A DNA stretch of 64,000 bases from Providencia rettgeri (GCF_023205015.1 NZ_CP096258.1:992001-1056000), one strand, 5' to 3'; counted from the stretch's first letter, positions 35,499-44,866 are shown. The notes: generated by a model not told the origin, from the letters alone. Program-made: numbers and translations.

Positions 35499-36545
35499 TT
35501 AGTCATCACCAAATAATGCAATTTGGTCGAAATGCATATTGAGCTGACCATTTTGGTAATCCATTGGGGTCACTAGAATGACACCAATCAGTAAAAGCGC
35601 AATCATGGCAGTAATGGCGATGTTTCGACGTAATGGACCCGTTTTGTTCCAACGAACAACATAGTCTGAGGGGGAGACACCTAATAGCATATGAGGTGCT
35701 TTACGTATAATAATCGACTCGCCTTTTTCGTTAGCGTCTGCTGTACCAATTAATAAATAACTGCGATTTGGTTCAAGTAAATACTCTTTGTAACGGCGGT
35801 TACCGCTTTCAACATCCATATGAGGCTCTAAGCCCGGGTAAACGAAATAATCAGGGTCACATTCTACTTTAACAGAGCCTGTATCATCCGTTAGAGTAAA
35901 GCTGTGCATGTTGCATTGACTATTTTGTAAGGTATAGCTTTTTTTACCATCTTTATCTTTTGATATTGAATATTCAAAATAAAACGAGCCATAGCAGGTT
36001 TTATTACCTAGTTGGCTTTTAATGACAGTGCCTGCCGTGATTTTTCCTTCAACTTCCACAAGCCCCATTGCCATTGAACGTATTTTGGAAGTGGCTAGGT
36101 TTTTCTGGAATTTTAAGAAGCGCCTGGTTGGTGTATTTTCAATTGCTTTAAATACGAAGGCTAAGACAAATGCGATAAAAAATACCCGCATGTCGATAAA
36201 GAACCCAGCAAATAGGCAAGTGGCGATCAGCATTCCTACAAGGACTTTCAGAAATGCACTAAACTTTGATGAACCTTCATTTTGTAAGCGTTGATAACGT
36301 TGATAACCAACTTTGCTCGCTTTGACAACATTACGGGTAATAAAAAAGGTGATGACGAGTACAATGACGTAATAAATAATTCTGGCATAGTCGCCTATAG
36401 CAGGAGATAGTGAGTACCACATACCGCAAGCAACACTAATAAACGGGATGATGCCCCAATTTATTTTTTTATTTATCGAAAATTTGTTATCGATAAATAA
36501 AATTAAAGCGCCAATGACGGCTCCGAGTAAAAAATACATATTCAC
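35499..36545 (-). CDS. GIDE-domain-like membrane protein
   Basis: This 348-aa protein has several N-terminal membrane helices (about residues 3-20, 35-75, 100-140), a soluble domain with VEVEGKITAGTVIKSQLGNKTCYGS and DDTGSVKVECDPDYFV, and a last membrane helix near 310-330. The soluble part resembles the GIDE domain found in bacterial neighbours of LemA and in mitochondrial E3 ligases, but there is no RING. It lies between two lemA genes. GTG 36545 has AAAGG at good spacing; ATG 36539 is an alternative start. Confidence 0.7.
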   Translation of the reverse strand: MNMYFLLGAVIGALILFIDNKFSINKKINWGIIPFISVACGMWYSLSPAIGDYARIIYYVIVLVITFFITRNVVKASKVGYQRYQRLQNEGSSKFSAFLKVLVGMLIATCLFAGFFIDMRVFFIAFVLAFVFKAIENTPTRRFLKFQKNLATSKIRSMAMGLVEVEGKITAGTVIKSQLGNKTCYGSFYFEYSISKDKDGKKSYTLQNSQCNMHSFTLTDDTGSVKVECDPDYFVYPGLEPHMDVESGNRRYKEYLLEPNRSYLLIGTADANEKGESIIIRKAPHMLLGVSPSDYVVRWNKTGPLRRNIAITAMIALLLIGVILVTPMDYQNGQLNMHFDQIALFGDD

Positions 36546-36568
36546 GTATTCGTACCTTTACACTGACA

Positions 36569-37126
36569 TCATTTAAATTGGACACCTTGATATTTTTTCT
36601 CATCTTCAGAAATATCAAGTAATGGCAGAGCTGTAAAACGAAAGGCATTCGCAATCAGGCTATCTGGAAACATTTGTATCGCGGTATTGTACTCTGTTGT
36701 TGCATCATTAAAGCTTTCACGTCGTTGAGCAATTTTATTTTCAACTTCACTTAAGGCGATTTGTAGTTGTGTGAATTGCTCTCCAGAGATCAACGTAGGG
36801 TAGTTTTCTGCAATGGCAACAAGATTGCTGAGTGCACGGTTCATTTCATTTGATGCCGCAATTTTTTCATTCATATTTTGGGCATTAAAATAGCGTTGGC
36901 GTGCATCACTTAATGAGGTAAATAATGCTTTCTCATGTTCCATTGCTTTTTCTGTAATGGTAACGAGTTGTGGGATTTGGTCTGCACGCTGCTTTAAAAT
37001 AACATCAATATTAGCAAATTGGTTGCTGACTTGATTACGGGCGTTGATTAGGCGGTTATAAATAGAGACCCCCCAGCCTACGGCCAATAATAGCAAAATA
37101 AATACAACAATAAGTGTGATGGTCAT
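36569..37126 (-). CDS. lemA: LemA-family protein (first copy)
   Basis: This 185-aa protein has a membrane helix at residues 2-22 and a canonical LemA domain: YNRLINARNQVSNQFANIDV, LKQRADQIPQLV, then YNTAIQMFPDSLIANAFRF and the aromatic/Pro-rich end. ATG 37126 follows AAAGG at 7-nt spacing; an upstream in-frame start would add seven residues. It is the first gene of a LemA-GIDE-LemA-membrane protein operon whose biochemical role is unknown. Confidence 0.9.
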   Translation of the reverse strand: MTITLIVVFILLLLAVGWGVSIYNRLINARNQVSNQFANIDVILKQRADQIPQLVTITEKAMEHEKALFTSLSDARQRYFNAQNMNEKIAASNEMNRALSNLVAIAENYPTLISGEQFTQLQIALSEVENKIAQRRESFNDATTEYNTAIQMFPDSLIANAFRFTALPLLDISEDEKKYQGVQFK

Positions 37127-37225
37127 TTGGGTGCCTTTTAACTCCATGATATGTAGCTTGAATTAAAAATATAAGAGCCTTGTGGCTTATGCAATCAGAA
37201 AAGAATGAAAGTTAGGTTAGAATAA

Positions 37226-37260
37226 AGAAAATCTGATCTTGTTTAATGGCAAGATCAGAT
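37226..37260 (-). terminator. Terminator of the fimbrial operon
   Basis: A perfect 11-bp stem ATCTGATCTTG/CAAGATCAGAT is followed on the minus strand by TTTTCTTTATT, 18 bp past the mrpJ-like stop. Confidence 0.9.
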
Positions 37261-37278
37261 CATACTCTTGAATAGTGC

Positions 37279-37542
37279 TTAAAGATTTATATCTGCAAAC
37301 GATTGGTTACCATAGACATTTTGTTCGAGAAAATAATCTAGGTCACACTGCAATACATTGGCAAATATACAGAGTCGATGGATCGTAAAATTCTGCGTGC
37401 CACGTTCATAACGGGAGATTTGTTGTTGGCTTAACCCTGATTTTTGGCCTAGCGTATGAGCGGTCCATCCCATTTGTAGGCGACGTTTGCGAAGTTGAAA
37501 ACCAATGTAGCTATTTGAAATTTCAGTTTGATATATTCTCAT
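37279..37542 (-). CDS. mrpJ: MrpJ-like fimbria-linked HTH regulator
   Basis: This 87-aa protein consists mainly of one Cro/C1-type HTH (residues 14-70) with SGLSQQQISRYERG, the same recognition segment as MrpJ of Proteus mirabilis. MrpJ is encoded at the end of the mrp fimbrial operon and represses motility while fimbriae are made. ATG 37542 follows CAGGA at good spacing. It is the last gene of the cluster, 124 bp after the oligosaccharyltransferase-like gene, matching mrpJ in place as well as in sequence. Confidence 0.82.
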   Translation of the reverse strand: MRIYQTEISNSYIGFQLRKRRLQMGWTAHTLGQKSGLSQQQISRYERGTQNFTIHRLCIFANVLQCDLDYFLEQNVYGNQSFADINL

Positions 37543-37666
37543 GATTTTGTCCTGATATATATGCACTAGGTTAGTGCTAATAATTTTTATATGGTTCTAT
37601 CTTTACTTTTTTAACTAAAATAGTAAGGTTAGATATTTTAGTTATTAAGTTTTGTTAATGTTAGTT

Positions 37667-39037
37667 TTAATAGAAAGGTTTTTCTCCATTAAATAAAAAT
37701 AGTCCAATGATGAAAATACCCGCTCCAAAAATAAATGTAATTAGGCTTAAAATAGATGATAGTTGCTTGTTAATATAAAGTATTTTTTGGTTTTCTAATG
37801 CAAATGCAGCATCAGAAAAAGATAAGAATAAAATAATAATTCCCCAATGTAATACTGACAGTAAAAAAGGGTATTCAAGATTACTATAAATAATTACTGG
37901 TGTTATTGATAATATTAGTGCTAGAGGATAACCATTACCATTTGTTTTATATTTTATAAAAGATTGAAATATGACATAAATCCCCCCTGTTAATAATAAA
38001 GACATAAATAATAAGTTGATATATCCGCCACTCATTACCCAGAGTAAAATGTCATTGTGAGGGTGTGGGACAATATACATTTTAGGGCTTAGAAATGGAA
38101 TTGCTGTCCTTGTATCGTTATCTTCAAATAAAAATGATTGTTCCCATGCGTCATAAGGTTTTTCTAAAAATAGGGTTATAGAAAAACGTAGCATTTGTTT
38201 TAAATGAAATTGGTTAATCACATCAATAGCTATATATTGAGGGCATAGTTTTATTAAGTAAATTCCAATAAATACCGCAATGGCTATAATAAAGTAACTG
38301 GCACTAGTTCTGAGTTGATTTTTTTTATAAAAAAGACAGATAAAAATAAATGCACATACGGCAAAGCTTAGCCATGCAATGATAGACTGTAATACCACTA
38401 AAACCAGTGTAAACAGCAGAATACAGACTCCAAGTAAAACGGCTCTTATTTTCTCATGCTTTTCAGATGATAAAGAAAATTGAGACAAAACCAGTGTCAT
38501 CAAAGATAACAAACACGCAGTGGCCATATTGACTGATAATATATTGACTTGTTGTGATAGCCCATTTGACCGCATACCAGAGGCAAGATAAAAAATATCT
38601 GCTTCAAATATATATTGATACGCAGTCAGAAATACTTGAACTACACTAATTATTATATAGCAGTAGATACAAGATGATTGAATAAACCATTTTTTTCTCA
38701 CTTGTAATCCTGAGATATATAATAATACCCCGATTGTTATTCCAGGCCAGTACCAAAAATCAATGTCACTATTTTTCCCTTTCTGTGTGGTGAGTTCAAT
38801 TATTAAAATAATCAGTGATAAACAATAACAAATAGCCGGTAATGTAATGAGGATTTTTATTTTATGATAAAAAACGGTAAGTGCAATAATGGATATTATT
38901 AAGCTGATAACTAACCAGCTAATAATATTCTGAGGCAGCGATTGTCTCAAACTACCTAAACTATCGATATAAATAAGGCTGGCAAGGAGCCAAATAATAA
39001 ATATAGCGATAAAAATTGCACGGGAGAGCATTATCAT
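37667..39037 (-). CDS. PglL/Wzy-like O-oligosaccharyltransferase or O-antigen ligase
   Basis: This 456-aa protein has about eleven or twelve membrane helices. It shows the landmarks of the PglL/WaaL/Wzy superfamily: GLSQQVN in a loop (about 159-165), a long periplasmic loop ending in VPHPHNDILLW (H325, H327), and NLEYPFLLSVLHW near 386-398. These match the Q-x-N, H-x-H-N and E-x-P motifs of PglL O-oligosaccharyltransferases. It lies 20 bp after the tip-adhesin gene and before the mrpJ-like gene, in the same direction. It may transfer a lipid-linked glycan to a pilin; WaaL or Wzy activity is the alternative. Confidence 0.72.
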   Translation of the reverse strand: MIMLSRAIFIAIFIIWLLASLIYIDSLGSLRQSLPQNIISWLVISLIISIIALTVFYHKIKILITLPAICYCLSLIILIIELTTQKGKNSDIDFWYWPGITIGVLLYISGLQVRKKWFIQSSCIYCYIIISVVQVFLTAYQYIFEADIFYLASGMRSNGLSQQVNILSVNMATACLLSLMTLVLSQFSLSSEKHEKIRAVLLGVCILLFTLVLVVLQSIIAWLSFAVCAFIFICLFYKKNQLRTSASYFIIAIAVFIGIYLIKLCPQYIAIDVINQFHLKQMLRFSITLFLEKPYDAWEQSFLFEDNDTRTAIPFLSPKMYIVPHPHNDILLWVMSGGYINLLFMSLLLTGGIYVIFQSFIKYKTNGNGYPLALILSITPVIIYSNLEYPFLLSVLHWGIIILFLSFSDAAFALENQKILYINKQLSSILSLITFIFGAGIFIIGLFLFNGEKPFY

Positions 39038-39056
39038 GTTTATATCATTAATTAAA

Positions 39057-40148
39057 CTATAAGTAGTTTGCTATTAACCAAGCACTTCCTATATATTTAC
39101 CAGGTTCAGCATTGGTACCTGAAAGGTGACTCTCAATTTGAATGTGTTTAATTTTCTCAATTGTTGTTTCAATCTTTTTTCCTCTCTGATTACTTTGTGG
39201 GTCATACAGAGAGAGTTCTGAATAAATTGTATTTTTACCTGATTTTAGAGGGACTCTTTTTTGTGGGTCATTATCAGTAACATAATCCAAGCTAAATCTG
39301 ACTTTTACAGATTGTGTGCGCTCACATTGATATGTGGCAGTACTGGTTACTTTACTATCAAATTCCTGAGAATCTAATTGATGATGATTGATGTTCAAAT
39401 TATCGATGTTCGCTTTACAGTTTGATGAATAAAAAATTGTTGCAGGGGCGAGATTTAACCTTATGCTCGCTAAATCTGCAGGAACATTTACGTCAGGAAC
39501 CCCAGGGTCTTGGAACATACGGGTATAGCCAGCGAACATCCCCGATGGAATAACAATTTTGCCATTTAATGGTAGCTCCTTTACATAAATGCGTAACTCA
39601 AAAGGAAATTGAGTCGTAAACAATGAAGTTGCATGAGTATCACTACTGTGTTTACCAGAGCATGCAAGAGCTTCAATGTTTTGCCAACCTCGGGTAAGAC
39701 CTTTTTCGGAGTGGAGAGTAAAAAAGGTGCTATTATTGATACGATATGCAGTTAGACCTTTTATGGTAAACCCAGCTTCTGGTTTATAAGGAAAAATACG
39801 ATGAAAAGCATACTCAGCAGCAATACCGGAGCTCCACCAACCTTGTAAATAATTCACTCTACACTCTAATGAACCTGATGGTTGAGCGCTGTTTCTATCA
39901 ACGATAATGCCTTCTTGATTAGGGGGCGCGATTAAATATAGTTTCTCACCCGTACTACTTATTATGGGCTCATCTGCGACTACTGGGTTAGCTGGTATTA
40001 TATCTATCGTATAGGTACCTCCATATGGAGCATAGCGACTTGGACCTAAGAAGGCGTGTGAGCTTACGCTATAACTTAATAGCGACAGGAACAGTACGAT
40101 TAGCAACAAGAATAGTACTATTAAAGATCTTTTAGATATTTTTTTCAT
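39057..40148 (-). CDS. Two-domain fimbrial tip adhesin (MrpH position)
   Basis: This 363-aa protein has an N-terminal membrane/signal segment (RSLIVLFLLLIVLFLSLLSY) and a long Cys-containing N-domain (about 35-235) with aromatic residues (YLQGWWSSG). The C-terminal pilin-like domain (about 240-363) has NCKANIDNLN, STATYQCERTQSVKVRFSLDY and a final GSAWLIANYL. The layout is that of a chaperone-usher tip adhesin. It is longer than MrpH of Proteus, so the receptor is unknown. It lacks an obvious zinc-binding triad that I can identify. Confidence 0.75.
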   Translation of the reverse strand: MKKISKRSLIVLFLLLIVLFLSLLSYSVSSHAFLGPSRYAPYGGTYTIDIIPANPVVADEPIISSTGEKLYLIAPPNQEGIIVDRNSAQPSGSLECRVNYLQGWWSSGIAAEYAFHRIFPYKPEAGFTIKGLTAYRINNSTFFTLHSEKGLTRGWQNIEALACSGKHSSDTHATSLFTTQFPFELRIYVKELPLNGKIVIPSGMFAGYTRMFQDPGVPDVNVPADLASIRLNLAPATIFYSSNCKANIDNLNINHHQLDSQEFDSKVTSTATYQCERTQSVKVRFSLDYVTDNDPQKRVPLKSGKNTIYSELSLYDPQSNQRGKKIETTIEKIKHIQIESHLSGTNAEPGKYIGSAWLIANYL

Positions 40149-40163
40149 GTAAATGACCTATTA

Positions 40164-40670
40164 TTAATAATAATCAACCATGATTGATAATGACGCATTA
40201 AATGGGCCAGCTTTGAGTGTTTCAATTGCTTGGCTTGTGACTAACTGAGAATGTAATTGTAATAGAGCTATTCTTCCTCGAATGGTTGGGAAAATAGGCT
40301 CCCACATTTGTAAATTAATTGCGGCATCATTATTTTCTTGAGTGAAACGTATTCCTAGCCCTCTAGTTGATGTTTCAAGAACGGTCTCGTTATTAACTGT
40401 TAAAATGGAGCCTTCTTTAGGGGATAAATAAATCCCTAAGTTCTTTTTTAAATCACAACTATCAATTGCAATTTCAAAAGATTTTTTTCCTTCACTTAAG
40501 AGTTCTCTTTCTACATCAAAAAAATTAATATTTAGAGCATTGCTACCATGTCCAACAGACACGGAACAAGCTGGACGAATTAAATTTGCTTCTAAAGTTA
40601 AAAGGACATCTGCTTTTAGGTGGTTTGAAGTGATAAATAATAAAATAATCACCAATTTTAATATTTTCAT
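40164..40670 (-). CDS. Minor fimbrial subunit (MrpG position)
   Basis: This 168-aa exported protein has a signal peptide (MKILKLVIILLFITSNHLKA) and a pilin domain with PACSVSVG and a matching Cys (IAIDSCDLKKN), and ends SLSIMVDYY, a typical beta-zipper strand recognised by the chaperone. It lies 10 bp before the next gene of the operon. Probably a tip-fibrillum or adaptor subunit. Confidence 0.8.
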   Translation of the reverse strand: MKILKLVIILLFITSNHLKADVLLTLEANLIRPACSVSVGHGSNALNINFFDVERELLSEGKKSFEIAIDSCDLKKNLGIYLSPKEGSILTVNNETVLETSTRGLGIRFTQENNDAAINLQMWEPIFPTIRGRIALLQLHSQLVTSQAIETLKAGPFNASLSIMVDYY

Positions 40671-40680
40671 TGCACTTTCC

Positions 40681-41217
40681 TTATTGGTAATCTAGGTTGA
40701 AAGTTACCAATGATGAAAAACCTCCGGCGATAAGTGGGGAATTAAATGGTTTTTGTGCATATATCCCAAATAACATAGTATTAATTGAGCCTTCACCGGA
40801 TTCTGTAATTGTGCCTATATCTATAGGTGTATTAAATGTCAGAGGTTGGTGAGTCTTACTATTAATTAAAGCTAATAATACGGTCGATTCACCTGTTGGT
40901 TTTAAATATGTGATGCCATTATAAGTTTCTATATTTTTGGCATTTAAAGTGATTCTTACCGTTTTATTCAGGTGCATTTCTGCACAATTTACAATATCAA
41001 GTTTAAAAGGATAAACATCGGACTGCCCGTGCTTTTCTAGCTCAGAGAATCGTAGCTGCGATAACAAAATAGTTTTTTTAACATCGTTGCTGGATAAATG
41101 GCAACGAAGTGGCAGCAAGTTTCCTTCAAAATAGATTGATAACGAACTTGCTAAGCTATTTGAGTTAACAAACAATACAAAAATGATGCTGAGCATTAGC
41201 GTCAATGCATTAGTCAT
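40681..41217 (-). CDS. Minor fimbrial subunit (MrpF position)
   Basis: This 178-aa exported protein has a signal peptide ending near SLASS and two Cys (LRCHLSSN and IVNCAEMH) that form the pilin disulphide. The C-terminal SLVTFNLDYQ is a chaperone-binding strand. It overlaps the preceding subunit gene by 8 nt, so it is translationally coupled. Role in the tip is inferred from position. Confidence 0.8.
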   Translation of the reverse strand: MTNALTLMLSIIFVLFVNSNSLASSLSIYFEGNLLPLRCHLSSNDVKKTILLSQLRFSELEKHGQSDVYPFKLDIVNCAEMHLNKTVRITLNAKNIETYNGITYLKPTGESTVLLALINSKTHQPLTFNTPIDIGTITESGEGSINTMLFGIYAQKPFNSPLIAGGFSSLVTFNLDYQ

Positions 41218-41560
41218 AAATCATCTCCAAACGGTGTGTAGAGCGTCCAGTAGGAAGAGAAAACATCATATTTTTACTTGTATTCAGAGTTGATGCTAAA
41301 TACCGTTGACCTGCAAACTTCAATGTGAAGGGGGACCAAGTTTGGTTATAAGCTGTAGGTAAGCAATGTATCAAGCTGACATTGAGTTGATAAACAGTTG
41401 AATTCACATGACTTACATCACGCTGTATTGTTACTTTTGGCTGGCAAGGTGCTGTCACCAGACGTGCGTGGACATACAGGGTACCCGTCGTTTGTAATGG
41501 TAGTTCTGCAGAAAATGCTGGCATTGCTAGTATCCATAACGCTAAGTGATGTAATTTCAT
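41210..41560 (-). CDS. Short minor fimbrial subunit (MrpE position)
   Basis: This 116-aa protein starts MKLHHLALWIL and has a signal peptide ending in FSAE. It keeps the Cys pair of pilins (TAPCQPKV and LIHCLPTAY) and ends RLEMIYD. It is shorter than most pilins and may be an adaptor. ATG 41560 follows AGGA; an in-frame start 18 nt upstream is less likely as the signal peptide then starts late. It follows the chaperone gene by 28 bp. Confidence 0.72.
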   Translation of the reverse strand: MKLHHLALWILAMPAFSAELPLQTTGTLYVHARLVTAPCQPKVTIQRDVSHVNSTVYQLNVSLIHCLPTAYNQTWSPFTLKFAGQRYLASTLNTSKNMMFSLPTGRSTHRLEMIYD

Positions 41561-41588
41561 ATTGATAGTCCTGCTCATTTGGTGTGAA

Positions 41589-42317
41589 TCATTCAGTCAC
41601 GCTACATTGTGATGCTTGGCACTTGAATGCTAATGATGGTTTTCCACCATAATCATTGATATAAGTTAGATAAGGTGTCGCAAATTTGGCTGATTTGAAG
41701 TTATACGTCGATTGTGGTGCAACCATAACGGCTTCAAAATCACTTTGTTCAGCTTGTTTTTGGCTGTTACCTAAACCAATGACAGTAAGATAAAAGCCTG
41801 TCGGGTTATGGAGCTGATAACCATTAGATGTTGCTGTTAATGAGATTTTTTTTGTCCATTCTTTCTTACTTTCGGCGACGATACTTTCTGGGCGATAAAA
41901 TAGCTTTACACGACTCTGTAGCGCAATTTGCAGCACTCCAGCCTCTGTCGACTTTGGTGGGATTTCGCGTAAGTTATAGTAAAATAACGATTCTCTATCT
42001 TGAGGTAGCTGACTAATCTCAGGAGAAGTACTTAATCGCACTAGGCTGGTGGATTTTGGCTCCATACGCTGAATTGGTGGCGTAGCAATAATAGGGCCAG
42101 TTTCCAATTTTTTTTCAGCATCATTTTCTAACCATGATTGCGCTAAATAAGGCAATTCAGGATTATCATTACGTATTGTGATATTAATGGATTGCTGGGT
42201 TCCATCAAAAATAATACGGGTACGATCCAGCGTGACAGCAGCTTGAGCGGATGTGCTAAACCACAAGGCGATAGCTAATACGGTGGTTCGAATATCAAAT
42301 AGGGTGCTTAATTTCAT
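41589..42317 (-). CDS. mrpD: Periplasmic fimbrial chaperone, PapD/MrpD-like
   Basis: This 242-aa chaperone has a signal peptide (cleaved near AQAAVTLD) and two immunoglobulin-like domains. The first contains LDRTRIIFDG, the subunit-binding PYLAQSWLEN and the FYYNLREIPPK signature; the second contains KLFYRPESI and LHNPTGFYLTVI. It folds and hands pilins to the usher. The invariant Arg at the start of the fold (DRTRI) and Lys in the second domain are visible. Confidence 0.92.
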   Translation of the reverse strand: MKLSTLFDIRTTVLAIALWFSTSAQAAVTLDRTRIIFDGTQQSINITIRNDNPELPYLAQSWLENDAEKKLETGPIIATPPIQRMEPKSTSLVRLSTSPEISQLPQDRESLFYYNLREIPPKSTEAGVLQIALQSRVKLFYRPESIVAESKKEWTKKISLTATSNGYQLHNPTGFYLTVIGLGNSQKQAEQSDFEAVMVAPQSTYNFKSAKFATPYLTYINDYGGKPSLAFKCQASQCSVTE

Positions 42318-42330
42318 CTTAGTTCTCTTA

Positions 42331-44820
42331 TTAACGACAAATTAATGTTGGATAGATATCTTGTATATGAATGACATCTGGAATTTGTGTAGTACATCTC
42401 TGTTTATTTCCCCAATAAATATTGAGTAACTCTTCAGGCATTACACCAATTATCCAAACAATGCCTTGTTCTCCAACTATCCCAAGCTCAATGTTATTTT
42501 TATTACGCACGCTGGCACCAAAAGGAGGGTAAGAACCATCAGCGAGTTTTAATCGAGCAAATGTTTTTTGTCCTTGGATGACATTCAAGCGGCGATAACC
42601 GATTGCACCGCGAGTTAACGTGGCGTCCGTTACCGTTTCCAGAGCTTCAATATTGTTGGGCAATTGGCTGGTATTAATCGATGCGGTTGTTTTCCTGTAG
42701 CTACTCACATTCGGTAGAGTAGCTAACCCAAAGCGGTTAGTTTTATATACACCACCAGTTAATGGCACATTACTGACCCCAGGTGTTTCCACAACTAGAC
42801 GAGTTCCTCCATATGCTGCTTGATGCATGGTGATACCTTCTTTTATTAGGGTAACCCCACCATTAATTGACCCTCCAACACTGTGATATTGGTTTGGTAC
42901 ATAGCTGGCATTGGCAGATAATGAAGCTGATGGAAAATTTTGATTTAGGTAGCCACTAAAGTTCATCTGGTCATTTTGGTATTGTCCAGTTTGGTAACCT
43001 ATATTTAGATTATAGTTACGTTGTTCACTGTAGTTGCTATAGCCCACATTATGAGTTGCAGAACGATTTCCACTTCTATCTCGAGAATAACCTTCAGAAA
43101 AACTTAAACTACTACCAAACGTCAAGGGAACCGAAATATATAAATTAATTGCATCATCTCGATATTCTGCTCGCTGAGATCGTGTTATTGATGCTGTTAC
43201 GTTTAAGTTTTTGAACCCAATTGATGGTAAGTTTAATGCTGTATTTAAATAAGCACCGTATTGCTCTTCAGCTTGGCTATTCCAATAGGTGTTGTAGTGG
43301 TAGTTTCCACCAAGAGAAAAATCATCAAAATATTTATTAATATTGACCTGATAGCTCTCTTTATGGGCTTGAGAGGCTAAGCCGGTGCGACGCTCATCGA
43401 GTGTTTGTTGCAAAGTACGGTAAGTTTCATCAGAGAACCGATAGCCAGCAAAGGTAATATCAGTTCTTGCCTCATCAAAAGATTTTGAATAACTTAGGCG
43501 ATAACTGCGTCCTGTTAGAGTGTTATTTAATAAATTAGCATGGGATTGCGTGACATCAAATGATAGGCTCCCAAAAGTAAATAGGTCACGACCAAAACCT
43601 GCAGAGAGTGCTTGGTAGTTTTTGGATAAAATAGAACCACCATAAATAGACCAAATATTATTTAGCCCATATGAAAACTCACCAGAGGCGGTGAGATCTC
43701 CCTCAAGTTGGCGGCCATTGTAACGCGGTTTACCTGCTGCAAATTTGTAACGGATTTGCCCTGGGCGTGTTAAGTAAGGCAAAGCCGCAGTGGTTATACT
43801 GAATTTCTGTTCTTCACCGGTTTCTTCGCGTACAGTGACATCGAGGACTCCACGAATAGAGCTGTCCAATGTTTGGATTTGGAACGGACCTGCGGGAACC
43901 GTAGTTTCTAATACGATACGATCACGGCTTTTGACAATTACGGTTGCATTGGTTTGTGCAATACCAATAATTTCAGGTGCATACCCTGTTAATTTAGGGG
44001 GCATCATATTTTCATCGGTTTCTAACGATAAACCGGTATATTGCCATGAGTCAAAAATAGAAGAGTAAAAATAGTTTTCACCCACCGTTAAAAGCGACGC
44101 AATATTGGTTAATGATCGATACGCAAAAATACGGCTGACGATAGCATCACTATATTGGCTATTATAATTACCAGATGATTTCCTATAGTTAGCTTGGTAG
44201 TCAGCTCTAAGTCGCCATGAACTTATATTCAATCCAGTTGTACCATTAACAGAAAGATAAGTTTCTTTGGAGCCACTATTCTGGCGAGTCCAAGAGCTTG
44301 TTAATGTGTAATCAAGTAAAAAGCCATTAACCCCATCTTCCCAACGGGTTGGTGGGATCCAGCTTGGGTCGGTGTACTCTAAGTAGCTTTGGGGTAATAC
44401 TAACGAGAGTGTTAATGTTGATAAATCAACATTTAAAGTTGTTCCTTCTAAATCTGATAAGTCTATACATTGATCATTGTCGCGATATTTAACTAATTGT
44501 AATCCTTTATCATTTAATCCTAATTTACTTAGTGTGTTAGATGGTAAACAGATGATATCAAATAGAGTACTTTCTGCTGATATTGAAGAGGCGACCCGAA
44601 TATCTTGTGCATTACCTAAGCGCTCATTATTAACTTTAAGGGTTAAGTAGTAAGCACCAGGCATAATAAATCCAGCCTGAGAAAATTGGCTAAAGTCAAT
44701 ATTCTCAGTATCTTCAGTATCTAGCATATCGGTATTAAACTCTACAGAAGAGGCCATAGCAGAGACACCAGATAGATAGGAGATAATAATTAAATAGTGA
44801 AAAATATTAAATTTAGCCAT
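42331..44820 (-). CDS. mrpC: Outer-membrane fimbrial usher, PapC/MrpC-like
   Basis: This 829-aa usher has a signal peptide (ISYLSGVSAMASSVEF), an N-terminal chaperone-docking domain (VEFNTDML, FSQAGFIMPGAYYLTLKVN), a 24-strand barrel with plug, and a C-terminal domain with paired Cys (QRCTTQ and LICR). It lies 13 bp before the chaperone gene. Length is normal for the family (about 830-850). Confidence 0.94.
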   Translation of the reverse strand: MAKFNIFHYLIIISYLSGVSAMASSVEFNTDMLDTEDTENIDFSQFSQAGFIMPGAYYLTLKVNNERLGNAQDIRVASSISAESTLFDIICLPSNTLSKLGLNDKGLQLVKYRDNDQCIDLSDLEGTTLNVDLSTLTLSLVLPQSYLEYTDPSWIPPTRWEDGVNGFLLDYTLTSSWTRQNSGSKETYLSVNGTTGLNISSWRLRADYQANYRKSSGNYNSQYSDAIVSRIFAYRSLTNIASLLTVGENYFYSSIFDSWQYTGLSLETDENMMPPKLTGYAPEIIGIAQTNATVIVKSRDRIVLETTVPAGPFQIQTLDSSIRGVLDVTVREETGEEQKFSITTAALPYLTRPGQIRYKFAAGKPRYNGRQLEGDLTASGEFSYGLNNIWSIYGGSILSKNYQALSAGFGRDLFTFGSLSFDVTQSHANLLNNTLTGRSYRLSYSKSFDEARTDITFAGYRFSDETYRTLQQTLDERRTGLASQAHKESYQVNINKYFDDFSLGGNYHYNTYWNSQAEEQYGAYLNTALNLPSIGFKNLNVTASITRSQRAEYRDDAINLYISVPLTFGSSLSFSEGYSRDRSGNRSATHNVGYSNYSEQRNYNLNIGYQTGQYQNDQMNFSGYLNQNFPSASLSANASYVPNQYHSVGGSINGGVTLIKEGITMHQAAYGGTRLVVETPGVSNVPLTGGVYKTNRFGLATLPNVSSYRKTTASINTSQLPNNIEALETVTDATLTRGAIGYRRLNVIQGQKTFARLKLADGSYPPFGASVRNKNNIELGIVGEQGIVWIIGVMPEELLNIYWGNKQRCTTQIPDVIHIQDIYPTLICR

Positions 44821-44866
44821 AGTTTTATCATTAAAGTATTTTCAATTGGTTAATTTCTGTTTTTTA

